Below are positions 47,835 to 58,600 of a DNA stretch of 64,000 bases, piece by piece. Within the stretch, counting starts at the first letter, position 1; the number at the start of each line of letters is the position of its first letter. This DNA comes from Membranipora membranacea (taxonomy: Eukaryota > Bryozoa > Gymnolaemata > Cheilostomatida > Membraniporidae). Location of the stretch: the NCBI GenBank assembly GCA_914767715.1, contig OU612067.1, positions 30,292,162 through 30,356,161 of the forward strand. The letters are read 5' to 3'. The notes under the pieces are model-generated. The model had not been told where the DNA came from, ran no database searches, and worked only from the letters and a program-made list of their open reading frames with translations. Both the position numbers and the translations under genes were made by a program.

Positions 47835-49440
47835 TAATGGTATTACAGTTCTTCTGTGTGTTACGAACTGCTTCTGTTTCAGGTTTAATGGTTTTATGTA
47901 GATGTCTCCTTCTTTGGTAATACAATGCACTATTTACATCGAGATCATCTTCAATTGTTTCGATCGGAGCTGCTTGCAGCCGTTTGTTGTAGCTTTCCAG
48001 CTCAGGGTAGATTATTTTAAGCTCTATGATATGAAGTTATGGTGATGCATAATGTATTGTTGGCAGAATATTTCATCTGTAGGCATGAAGAAGGCTTTGT
48101 TTATTAATGCCATACCGTGTAAGTTTTGTAAGGCCATGGCACTTTGATCTACCGATGTTATAGTGACATTTTCAACATGGCTGTTGAAATTCAAGTTGCT
48201 ATCTATTGTTACTCCCACTAGCCTGAACGAGTTGACGTCTTCAATCCGTTCATTCGCTATGGTGATGTTTGGAGTATCTGGTGGTTTATTGGGGCTGAAA
48301 ACCATGGATTTAGCTATGTTGGTAATGATGGTTAGATGGTTTTCGGTACTCCAGCTAGAACATCATTTGCAGCAAATTTGAGATTTGATTTAGTTCCAGC
48401 TAGATCAGTGTAGAAGATGGCATGTTTTTGACAAATATACTCTACAACAAAGGGCTGGATAAACATCCGTGAGGAATTCCTTTATCTACTTTTTTAGATT
48501 GTGATCTGATGTTGGTTTGGCAAATCACAACTGATGCTACACAGTCTGATAGAATGCTGTCGGAAGTGATCAGAACGTCTTCTCTTCCTCCATAAGCTTC
48601 AATTTTTTGCTATCAGTGTGGCATGGTCCATATTATCAAAGGCCTTGCAATAATCGATGAGAAGGGCATGGATTCCATTTGTCTCCTTTTCATCTAATTT
48701 AAGCACTGCATCATTAACAAAGTTAATGAGGGCGTGCGTGCATCATTTCCCTGGAATGTATGCATAATGGTTTTCTTGAAGTTTGATGGTTCTTAGTTAT
48801 TTGAGGATGAGGCATTCTGGCAGTTTACCATTGTGCCATAGAAGCGAGTCTAGTTGGTAATCTTTGTGGTACCAAGGAGTTATTGGTTGTACTCAGGTGA
48901 TTTCCTTTTTGGAAGCGGTATGATCTTAGCCGTTTTCCAAAGCCTTGGGAAATACTGCTGTTTGAGACACGCATTGAAGATATGGCTGAGTGGTCGACAC
49001 AGAAATCCTGCATTGTTCCTGATGATCCAGGATGGATAGTCATTGCTGTGTGTAGATTTGATAGTGTTAATATGTCTGAGTAATATTGGTAAATTTCAGC
49101 CTCAAATATGCTGCTTTCCGCGGAAACAGATTGAGTACAGGCAGGTTGTGTGCTGGTTGTAAGCATTTGTCCAGGTGTTGATTATAAATCTTCTTTGCGG
49201 CATTTTTGTGGATCTCTTGACAATTCTCACTGTGTCATTGATGGCAATTGTGGCATCTCACTTCAGCAGATGATGCAGAATTATATTTACCCGCTATCTG
49301 TGGGTCGTTGTCTTGTCCTTTAACACCGTGCTTGTCTGTAATACTGCTTTCTGCATTCAATTGTTTTTTGTATGGACATGAAATCCTGTCCATGATGTAA
49401 GGTAAAATCCCTCCTTATGATTCTGGCCATTATCTCCCAT
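47835..49440 (-). pseudogene. Decayed LINE ORF with zinc knuckle and reverse transcriptase remnants
   Basis: On - from about 49,400 (MDRISCPYKKQ): a CHNC...HSENC zinc-knuckle relic near 49,235, then reverse transcriptase blocks HALLIDYCKAFDNMDHATLI (48,685-48,610), KGIPHGCLSSPLL (48,490-48,450), FRLVGVTIDSNLNFNSHVE (48,220-48,165) and an open C-terminal end finishing KNCNTIK-stop at 47,835. Many stops and frameshifts. No endonuclease domain was seen, so the element may be partial or of another LINE clade. Confidence 0.8.
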
Positions 49441-49529
49441 CCTGGAATATATAATAACTAGTTAGTTTTACTAAATGCTTTGCAGAGGAGTCTTATTTTT
49501 GCTTTTAATATTGAGATAGTAATGTAAAT

Positions 49530-50470
49530 GTCTGACTTTGTACCCCTCCAGTAGCACAGAAGGGTACAAATACAACACATACTTTAAGTGGTTGTACCAG
49601 ACTATCGCACCCACTGGTTCTAACCAATTTATTCACTGGAAAATTGTCATCATAAAACTTGTTTTGTAACAAATGGTACCTACTATTCCGTTATCAAGGG
49701 ATGTTTGATCCTTGTGGCTACTGTCTTAAGCCCTTATGAAATCAGCTAAGGCCTCAAAATACAAAGCATTCTAAGATTAACAATAACATACATAAATTGT
49801 TCTAGTCGTAACCTAAGCTAACTTGAATTATAGTTGTCTCAAACCCTGTTAGTACAAAGAAGAACCGGTTATCATGTTAAGTGCTGCTTGTGACAGACTT
49901 ACCATAGCTTATAGTCTGTACGGACTGCACTAGGAGAGGTAGGAGATCTTACAATCCCCACTCTCTCTAACTCTTCCTTCTGCAATACAATAAACATAAA
50001 ATAAATACAATATAACTAATATAAATGATATGCAGCTGATAATCTTAAGTACACACTTGAGAATAACTTCAATAGAAGGTAAATAACTGCATGGACTCTG
50101 GTTGTACCTGTTTCATATGATTTATATGTTTTTATGATTGTTTGTGAAAACAGCTCTTATCAGTTTTGCATGAGATTCCATCCTCAAGATAATTCACTTC
50201 TTTCATAGTAAGTGGATGTTTTGTACTTAGCAGAAGTGAATATCAGCATTTAGATTTACACATGTGTAATAGGGCAAGAAAATCAGCACCAAAGTCTCAA
50301 AAACATTAAGGAACTACTGCTAGAAAAGTCTTACAGGTAAAATCCCTCTGATGCAGTAATTCATGATTCCTAGCGCTGATAACTGTACTCATAGAAATAT
50401 AATCATGGTGTCCGCAGACTAGCGGAGAGACACCCTGTGCTATTGATGTTTTAATGTCAGTCATTCTGAA
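49530..50470 (-). pseudogene. Inverted copy of gene 1 exons 2-3 and flanking introns
   Basis: The reverse complement matches 5,634-6,700 of the gene 1 locus, intron sequence included. Exon 2 is copied at 49,979-49,903 with the same 77-nt length, AG acceptor, GT donor and open frame (VGIVRSPTSPSAVRTDYKL). The exon 3 copy, about 49,650-49,530, has several in-frame stops although the CATGGV-coding core is recognisable. The first exon (ATG at 5,545) is not included. It cannot encode the gene 1 protein. Confidence 0.9.
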
Positions 50471-50729
50471 ATTGTTGGTAAATAAAAGTAAAAGACAGAA
50501 AAATAACCATTTTGTGAGAAAGGGATTTTTTAGATTAAAATTGTTTGTGTATTTGTGAGTTGGCTTCTCATGGTTAATAAGGCTTTTCTCACAGCTTGGT
50601 TGTTGAAGCAACTCTGATTGGCTGAACATCAGGATATTTAATGTTTGGCAAAGGTAATTTAGGACAAAATAAAGAAACAGAGAATTTAATGTAGTAGAGA
50701 ACAACATTACAAGACGCTGAGGAGGAGAA

Positions 50730-50960
50730 AAAATGAACATCACAATAAACACAGCAATTGGGGATTATTAAAAGATGAAAGAGAATTGCAACAATGTATT
50801 ACATGTAATGTAGAATATTTTCTTGTAGTTTAGAGATTAGCCCACCCATGTATGCTTTCATCTGGTGAGCAGCATTTTCGAAGTAATTGTTCATAAACGA
50901 TCGGGTAGGGTTTGGCCACTGGGATCATTGATCACGCTGAGATAAACTTCCCCTTCTGTA
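50730..50960. repeat. Distant member of the 29.5-32.3 kb repeat family
   Basis: Shares the GAGAATTGCAACAATGTA, TTTAGAGATTAGCCCA and CAGCATTTTCGAAGTAATTG blocks with 30,000-30,180. On - it keeps an open stretch reading WPNPTRSFMNNYFENAAHQM. Confidence 0.7.
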
Positions 50961-51011
50961 TGCAATAATTCCACAAAGCTGCGGACCAAATTAAAGAACC
51001 AGGATCAACAA

Positions 51012-51308
51012 TCAACAATGAAGATTTATTTCTTTTTGTTTAATATTTGGGTTTCGGGTCCAAGGCGTGGACTGTAGATTTTGATGTTCTGAGTTATGCT
51101 GCATGTTACCTTCAATGTCATTTTTGATCTTTTTTGAGATTTCTTGCATATCTACCCTGACCTGGTAGAGGATATCTTCCTTCACAGATGCACAGACACA
51201 TTGCTTTTTCTCCAAAACGAAAACCCTGACATTGATGTCAGCTACTGCTTTCTGAATCTCTTTAATGCTATCTGCTAATGATTTCATAGTTTTTTCAGTC
51301 ACAGTCAA
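51012..51308 (-). CDS. Small coiled-coil open frame (98 aa), possible ORF1 remnant
   Basis: An open frame from ATG 51,308 to 51,012. Most of it is predicted amphipathic helix with heptad-like spacing (KSLADSIKEIQKAVADINVR, then DMQEISKKIKNDIEG) around a short QCVCA segment. This fits a LINE ORF1 oligomerisation region, but no RNA-binding part follows. Function unknown. Confidence 0.35.
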   Translation of the reverse strand: MTVTEKTMKSLADSIKEIQKAVADINVRVFVLEKKQCVCASVKEDILYQVRVDMQEISKKIKNDIEGNMQHNSEHQNLQSTPWTRNPNIKQKEINLHC

Positions 51309-51854
51309 GACACATTATCATAACTTATATACATATTAATAATAAAAATATATTGCTTATAAACATATATTAATAATTTATATATAATACTAAATATATA
51401 TACAAATACTTATATATATGAAAACCTCAATAAAAGTATTATGATAATAAAATAATACATAGTTCATCAGCTTCAGTGCAGAATATAATTTTACATATTT
51501 GCCGCTGCTCACAAAGATCAGATCAGCAGTGAGGAGTTAATGAATGACATCATGACGTCGTGTAATACGCTACGTCTGCAATGTATCACATGCTACAAGA
51601 AATTGCTAGCATGTAACTTAATCATAGAAGGGAAGGCAACGCTAACATTTACCAAAAAAAGAGTGAAGAAATGTTTGTTTTTCGTTTGTTTGTGATTACT
51701 TTAGTTTCTTGATCAAGATACAATTGAATGTAAAATTCAGATCTGACAGTTAAGAAAATGCAATAAATAGTATAGTTTCATAGTGATAGTCATCATAGTA
51801 AGTCACACAATTATCATTATTATAACAGAGGCATGTCAGCTAAAAATCAGCAGA

Positions 51855-52680
51855 AATTCCACATTGTTCTTGCCGATCCAGGTTGGATAGTCATTGCTGT
51901 GTGTAGATTTGCTAGTGTTGATATGTCTGAGTAATATTGGTAAATTTCAGCCTCAGATATGCTGCTTTCCGTGGAGACAGAGTGAGTACAGGCAGGTCGT
52001 GTGCTGGTTGTAAAAGATGGTTTTGACAGTGATTTGTAGTAATGAGGTTGTTATTCTTCAAAGTTGCTGTTTGTTATCCTGGTGTTGTTTCTAAATCTTC
52101 TTTGTAACATTACTGTAGATCTCTTGACAATTCTCACCGTGATAAGTTTCACCATAGTTGTGGCATTTCTTAGTGTTTGGACATCTCATTACAGCAGACT
52201 GGTTAGAGATATCAACAGTGAATATCATCAAGCCTCTGGTTGGCTTATTGCCAAATCCCCCAACATCAAGGTCATTACAGAGTGTTTCATCAGGGATACA
52301 GAGTGGTAACACTTTGATGACTCATTGATTTGGGTACATTACCACCTTGTTGTAATACTGATTGTGAAATACACGCAACTTTTGTTCTCCTTGTCGAAAA
52401 ATGTTACTGTTGTTTGGACAGTACGACCGTACCCTTCCTTATTGTCACATATACTCCTGCCATGATTGCATCTATAGAAGTAGTCAGAAAAGCAGTTGCA
52501 GAGATTTTCATATGATGCAGAATTATATTAACCCACCATCTGTGGGTCATTGTCTTGTCATTTAACACGGGCTCGTCAGTAATACTGCTTTCTGCATTTG
52601 ATTGTTTTTTGTCTAGACATGATATCCTGTCCATGATGTAAGGTAAAATCCCTCCTTATTTACTCCGACCATTATCTCCC
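51855..52680 (-). pseudogene. Second copy of the zinc-knuckle LINE ORF (5' part)
   Basis: On - from 52,634 (MDRISCLDKKQSNAESSIT), then after a gap LCIPDETLCNDLDVGGFGNK ... RGLMIFTVDI, then a zinc-knuckle relic reading CHNYGETYHGENC near 52,180-52,140, where the second Cys of a CX2CX4HX3C motif has become Tyr; the copy at 49.2 kb keeps that Cys but has a stop two residues later. Stops and frameshifts throughout. Confidence 0.75.
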
Positions 52681-52845
52681 ATCCTGGCTTCCCGCCAGAT
52701 GGCGAATAGACTGTATCGCGATGGAATCTGCTGTTTTTTTTACCAAATCTCTCATGTGCTTGTAGAATATATAATAACTAGGTAATTATTGTACTAATAG
52801 CTTTGCAGAGAGGTTTTTAATTTTGCTTATAACTTTGACATGGTG

Positions 52846-52866
52846 ATAATAATAATAATAATAAAA
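52846..52866. repeat. Short (AAT)n microsatellite
   Basis: Six to seven AAT/ATA repeats in non-coding DNA. Confidence 0.85.
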
Positions 52867-53479
52867 ATTAAGCATTATAAAAGGGGCAGCTCCAAGCGGA
52901 TCAATCTTTATTTGAAGTCTTCTGACTTGGGAATGATGAAATCTTCAAATTATAAATCTTACTCATGGAACAAGCTGAATTTCAGTAAATCTTAAATATC
53001 AAGGAAAGCTGGTTAGTACCTAAATTTGGCAATGGAATAGGCCTTCAGTGAATATTATCCAACAAATAATTAGATTAAGCCGTCTTCACACTCGTGCGCA
53101 TACTGAAGCCAGAACTCACCACTGTACTACTAACGGCATCAGGTTCAGTTGTAACGGTGGAAGAAGGTAAAGTTGTTTAGGTCGTTGCCACTTGTAATTA
53201 TCTCTATGCCAGCGTTAACGCTTTCAACATTGCAACTGCTACTCTGCTTAGCCGTCATCTTCAAAAAAAGTATAGTTTAGTTGAAGTGCCGTATATGTCT
53301 GCAGACATGTATATCTTGGAGTGACTAAAGAAATACTATGTTGTTGCCGAACAAAGGTAATTTAGCAACGCATAGAGCGTGCAGAGCAAAGAAGGCAGCA
53401 GAGTATTACTCAAAAACTACAAAACAATATGAAAGAACCTGACCTTGACAGTGCAACTGCTAACTTCTGTTATCGAATT

Positions 53480-53890
53480 CTGTCCAGACTTGGTCTCCTG
53501 ACTTTGTACCCCTCCCGAAGCACAGGGGGGTGCAGATACAACGTGTAATTTTTTGTTGTCGTACCAGACTATCGCACCCGTTGGTTCTAACTGATTTTCT
53601 CACCGGAAAACTGTGATCATAAAACATGTTTTTTAATGATCGTTACCTACCAATCCGTTTTCTAAGAATTTTAAATACTAAATGGGATCATAATAGCTTG
53701 TTTGCCCAATCCGCTTCACAAGGGTTCAAGAGTGTGTCCAAAGCCCGTATATAATCAACTAAGGACTCAAAATACAAAGCAATAATAGTATTATACAGAA
53801 TTTGTTGTAGTCATAAAAAATAGGGAAAAACTGACTTACCGAACTAAGCTTACTTGTTTAACTAAGCTGTTTTGTTTTCGCCTCAGTTTT
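53480..53890 (-). pseudogene. Third copy of gene 1 exon 3 and adjoining intron
   Basis: The reverse complement of about 53,630-53,490 aligns with gene 1 exon 3 and even more closely with the copy at 49.5-49.65 kb (shared CGATAGTCTGGTAC stretch). The intron to about 53,880 also matches the gene 1 intron upstream of exon 3. It has in-frame stops and no exon 2 copy follows. Confidence 0.82.
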
Positions 53891-54049
53891 CCACTGCATC
53901 AAAACAACAAAGTTTGTCCAGTATAGCGGTAAAGTCCTCAACCTCTCTGTATTTTTAAATATTGTTTTTGTTGTTTACTGATGGAATAAGATCTAGATGT
54001 TAGAAATTTCATGTTTTAAAATATTTGGTTAAAAATTGCTTGCCAGTCA

Positions 54050-54640
54050 GTTTGGCGCATTGGTTAGCGTGTCTGCCACTTGACCAGCCGGTTGTGGGTT
54101 CAAACCCCGTCCGGGACCGAAAGTCGTTTCGACTTTGACTGATCATACAGTCCCTTCAGATCAGGACTATAAATAATGGAGGTCTCCTGTATGTACAACC
54201 AGTCTGCGCATGTGCGAACTGTTGAGGCATACGTTCGTCTCTGAAGCATAGGGCTTGAACTAATTCACCTAGTCTGAGTTCCACAATTTGGAAAACAATG
54301 GAAATATTTGGGCCTAAATGAAACACTTGTTTTGATATCTCATAACCTTGAACCCTGGGAGTTGCCTTTCTTGATGGAAGGCAGCGCCACCACTGCTGTG
54401 CTGCAGAGATAGACTATGTCACAAGGCTATCCTGCAAGCAAAATGATGTACAACACCATCGTGCATGCAGATTAAAGAACCCTCCTGTATGGCTGCTCCG
54501 GCCTTGTAGCGCTATGCTTCACGCTGGGATAAAGCTGTCAGCGGTTGAAAAGTGGCACTAACGACTTGGAAACCTAGTAGTCACTATAAACCTCTTCCTA
54601 TGCAGCACCTCGGGCAGTCATCGTCTACCAGATGGACAGC
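54050..54640 (+). mobile_element. tRNA-derived SINE
   Basis: A tRNA-like head has an A-box-like TTTGGCGCATTGGTTAGCG at 54,051-54,069 and a B box GGGTTCAAACCCC at 54,096-54,108, spaced as in RNA polymerase III promoters. The acceptor stem does not pair and the sequence runs on into about 500 bp of non-tRNA body, so it is a SINE rather than a tRNA gene. The 3' limit is uncertain; a LINE fragment begins by about 54,720. Confidence 0.72.
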
Positions 54641-54719
54641 AATATTAGGATGATAATTGTCGGATTGGACTCGTTGGTAATTCCTCCGATTTAGATTGTT
54701 AATTTTCTGAAGTAAACAG

Positions 54720-55290
54720 AATTTCTAATCAATGGTCAGATCTGGACATCCTTTTAAATGCAGAAAGAAAGAAATGTTATTTTCTACTAAACATGATAGA
54801 CCCTTCAGCCCTAGCCCAATGTTCCTGTCTTGGTGTTGAGATTGACCAGAAGCTTAGATTTGAAGCCCATATTCAAAATGTTATTCGCAAGGCAAATCAA
54901 AGGATGTATTTATTAAAACTTTCTGTATTTGAGTACCAAGCCCCTAGCAGGCATGCTTTTCAAAAGTCTTGTTGTGTCACTTCTATAATGTATTGTCTAC
55001 TAGTTCTCCTTCCTGCCATTTACCAACGAGATAAGGACTTGCACAGAATTGTTGAAGATGCTTCTTCGCGCGGATTACAACTTGATTATGATCTCGACTC
55101 CCTTAGTAAACACTCATTTAAAGAATCATGTAATGCAGATATACACTGATGATGAACATTTTATCCAGACCTACCTCGAACGATGCCCCTCAGGTCGGCT
55201 CAGACGCCCAAAATACCGTACTGCCTGGGGAAAAGACTGCTTTTTGAGGCATAGGTGCATTTATATTAATAATACTTTTTTACCATCCTT
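54720..55290 (+). mobile_element. LINE fragment (end of reverse transcriptase)
   Basis: Frame at 54,793-55,149: CLGVEIDQKLRFEAHIQNVI then KANQRMYLLKLS, the usual KxLGVxID...H block of LINE ORF2, followed by HRIVEDASSRGL. After a frameshift comes ERCPSGRLRRPKYRTAWGKD..FLRHRCIYINN, the terminal basic block. The 5' part of the element is missing. Confidence 0.8.
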
Positions 55291-55637
55291 TTTTTGCATG
55301 CCAGGCAACTCCATTTTTTAGCAAAGTTACGTGTACCAGCGACCATCAATATCCAAAATAGTCTTGCTCCAATTAATGGAAGGACATTGTGACAGAATCA
55401 CGCATAAGTACTCCCTGCTATGTGTGTGATTCTCTAAGTAAGGTGAATGTTTACAGGGTTTCTCACTGTATAATGCCATTTTCATGCCACACCGGGATGA
55501 TAAATACATTTTTCCTTCATATCCAGGTTCTTCTGTTAAAATCCACTATTCACCATTGACAATAAGCATTCCCAAATGTGAGATAATCCAAGTAATCAGT
55601 GTTAAGTGTGCGAGCCACATCTAATATTATATTACAG

Positions 55638-58600
55638 TAGAACTGAGAACAGTGACTGTGGTGATTATCTCATCTCGGGTATTAGAGAAGGCTGTGAACA
55701 CGTGAACAGACTCTATTACTTTGATATCAGAAATCTGGAAATACAGGTTTGTTTTATTATCGCATTGGAGGTCGCTTCTCTTAATATCTCTGATATCAGC
55801 TGTGACTTTATGTTGTTGATAATGCAGTGCCACCACCAGCACCCCTATGGTGGTACAGGGACAGAGATTTAGCACTTATACTTCTCAAGAACCAAGGTTA
55901 TTACTTTAAGAATGTAAACCATGGTTGTATAATTATCATAATAATACAAATCCCGGTTTTCTCTTATAATATTATATTATTAGCTCAATTTTTTTGTTTG
56001 AATCATTTGAATTGTGAAGCTGATGCCGAGTACGAGTAAATTGATAATGAAGGCACTGTGTTCACATTTAAGACTTATTTGAAGGCACCACGTGGCAATT
56101 TGATAAACATTGTCTTCAGTGAGCCGGAGCCGGTGTAGTATTGTAAACTGTGCGCGAAAACAACCATGGGACACTTTACAATATTGTAAACTGTCCTGGG
56201 GACACTTTACACTAGCAACAGGCCTAATGTAAACTGTCCCCCCTATAGTAAACTTCCCCCAAATTGTCAACTGTCTCACCCCTATTGTAAACTGCCCCAC
56301 CCTATTGTCAAGTGTCCCCCCAATGACTGACTGTCCATTTCAAGGGCCCAAATATTCATGATCATCAGATCATCTAACTGGAGCTTACAATGATACACCT
56401 TACCAATGCTTTGCTGAAGCCATGCGAAAACAACCACCCCTCAGTGACCAATATGAACTATATGTTTAAAAAATTGAAAATGGAATCAATTTGTAGATTG
56501 ATGGAATGCAATGCAATGAATGGAGCAGGTGATTTGCGCTTCACAGTTACTCTATGAGCAATGCAAAAAAGCACCCTCCCCCCAAAAACCTGAGCTTGTC
56601 ATATTGTGCTCCCTGGTGTTGCACTTTAAATCAACAACTAGTATCATAATGACATTTACACTAAGGCTGTGAAATAGCATAAGATTCCTTTAGTAATTGA
56701 ACATACAGTTTATAGAAACTTATTTGGGGGGTTGTTGTTTTCAAATTGATTCATTCTTTTTAGATTTTATGACAGAAAATCTCCAAAAGCCAGCTTTGGG
56801 GGTGGTTGTTTAAGCGTGGCTTTAGCGATGGGACTATATGCAGGGATACAGTACTTAGTGCAATGAGTAATGTAGCTGTTACTTTGTGAGGACTGACACA
56901 AAAATACTTTTTAGCAGTGCAGTTCTATATAGGTGTTCGTTGGGGGAGGGGGGTTGTTTCGCGCTAGCTACTGTGAAGCGAAAGTCACCTGTTTCGTTCA
57001 TCACATTGCAATTCATCCATCTAAAAATCAACAACTAGTATCAAAACGACACTACGGCCGGAAAATAGCATAATATTACATTCGTAATTTTTGAACTTCT
57101 TTGGGGGGGAAGTTGGTTCCACATGGCTTCAGCAAAGCTTTGGTAAGATATGGAAACAATGGTGGTCTTAACCCGATAAGAAAGCCGAAATAGCGCACAT
57201 CTTCACTATTTGGTTTGTTAAGCCATCACTGCGTGAGAGAGTGTATCATCATTATGGCGCCAAAGTATCATTCTGAAAACTGTTATTACTTTGGCAATGG
57301 TAGCTGTAAATTGGCAAGTCACTGCAAGGACAGGGTGTTCTGTGATGTGGTAGCCACAGATCTATTTACTGGTGGTTGAGTGCACCTTTCCTCGCAAACC
57401 AGACGACTTTAAATCGTAAGAGCTTCAAATGACAGCTGGTGTTTGCTTAAACTAGATCTATCTGGAACTCCATGAAAAAGAGGCTTTACACACACAATCA
57501 AAATGTTAATGAGTTACCACCGCCATCCCCTGGTACAGCGGGGCCAGCATAGTGGCAGACAGATCATCACTGTTCAGTTTCTAGTTGGATGATCTTACCC
57601 ATTAAGAATGATTATAAATGATTGGGCCCTTGAAATGGAAAGTCAGCAATAGGGGTGACGCTCTTCAACAGGGGGGACAGTTAACAATAGGGGGACAGTT
57701 AACAATAGGGGGGGACAGTTTACAATAGGGTGGGGACCATTTACAATAGGCCTGCCGCTATTGTAGAGTGTCCCCGAAAAGTTTACAATATTTTGAAGTG
57801 TCCAGTAATGCGCGCGTGGGACAGTTTACAATACTAGACCAGAACACCGGACCACCCCGATAGCCGAACACGAGACCGATGTCATCGATGATGTCATATG
57901 CATCAAAAAGAATAAACTAGTGTTACTCTACATTCATGATGTCAAGGTAAGGGGGATTATTCCTCAACTCAGACAAGTTTCGACTCTCTTTCGTATCATG
58001 ACTCATTTTCAGACCAGACTTGAAAATCTTTTGCTACTCCATGACTAATTTTATTTCTAGATTTTACTTTTTTTGGTGCTTGGATCACTATAAATGTGTC
58101 TTCACAAGGATATAGTAATAAACCCTAGATAATTTATCATTTTTTTCTGCAATGAAGTTGTACCACAACACATAAGGGCCCAAATATGTTATAAACTTAC
58201 AGCCCAAGTAATAAGTGATCTAGGGAATGTAAGGAACAAACGCCATGTTAAAGTGCCTCGCAAAGCATGTCTGAATACATAAAACTGTACGATCTATTTT
58301 ATAGAGTGAAATGTTTGTGTATGACTTAGAGTCAGGAGAACAGAACTATAAGTTCTCTCTGGATGTCGGAACCATAGCCGGAGTCACAGGCAGGAAAGAA
58401 GACAGCGCTATATTCGATTACTTCACGCAATTCGTAACGCCAGCCAAGATAATCAAATGATGCATGACTGCCAATAGTTATAATCCAGAGGTAGGCTGAA
58501 ATCCATACAAACTAACTTGTGCGATAAAAACCCAAGTTATTGCAAGATATTTCTAATTATTATCCAAGAAAAAAAATAAGAGGAAATGTAAAACTGGATA

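Larger units (their letters stand above)
47220..50470. repeat. Segmental duplication, unit 1
   Basis: This unit matches unit 2 at 51,330-53,890 in the same orientation and order: an AT-rich run, about 380 bp of non-coding sequence (47,390-47,770 / 51,470-51,845), LINE sequence (48,990-49,440 / 51,855-52,680), and gene 1 exon-3-like sequence (49,530-49,650 / 53,490-53,610). Unit 2 lacks the equivalent of about 47,780-48,990 but has extra sequence near 52,200-52,510, which unit 1 has lost. Confidence 0.88.
51330..53890. repeat. Segmental duplication, unit 2
   Basis: Partner of 47,220-50,470 (see there). The clearest matching block is 51,470-51,845, close to 47,390-47,770 with small indels. It is followed directly by the LINE 5' part instead of the full reverse transcriptase, so about 1.2 kb is deleted at about 51,850. 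Confidence 0.88.

Noticed and set aside
54051-54125. tRNA gene
   Set aside because: A and B boxes are present, but the acceptor stem does not pair and sequence continues into a SINE body.
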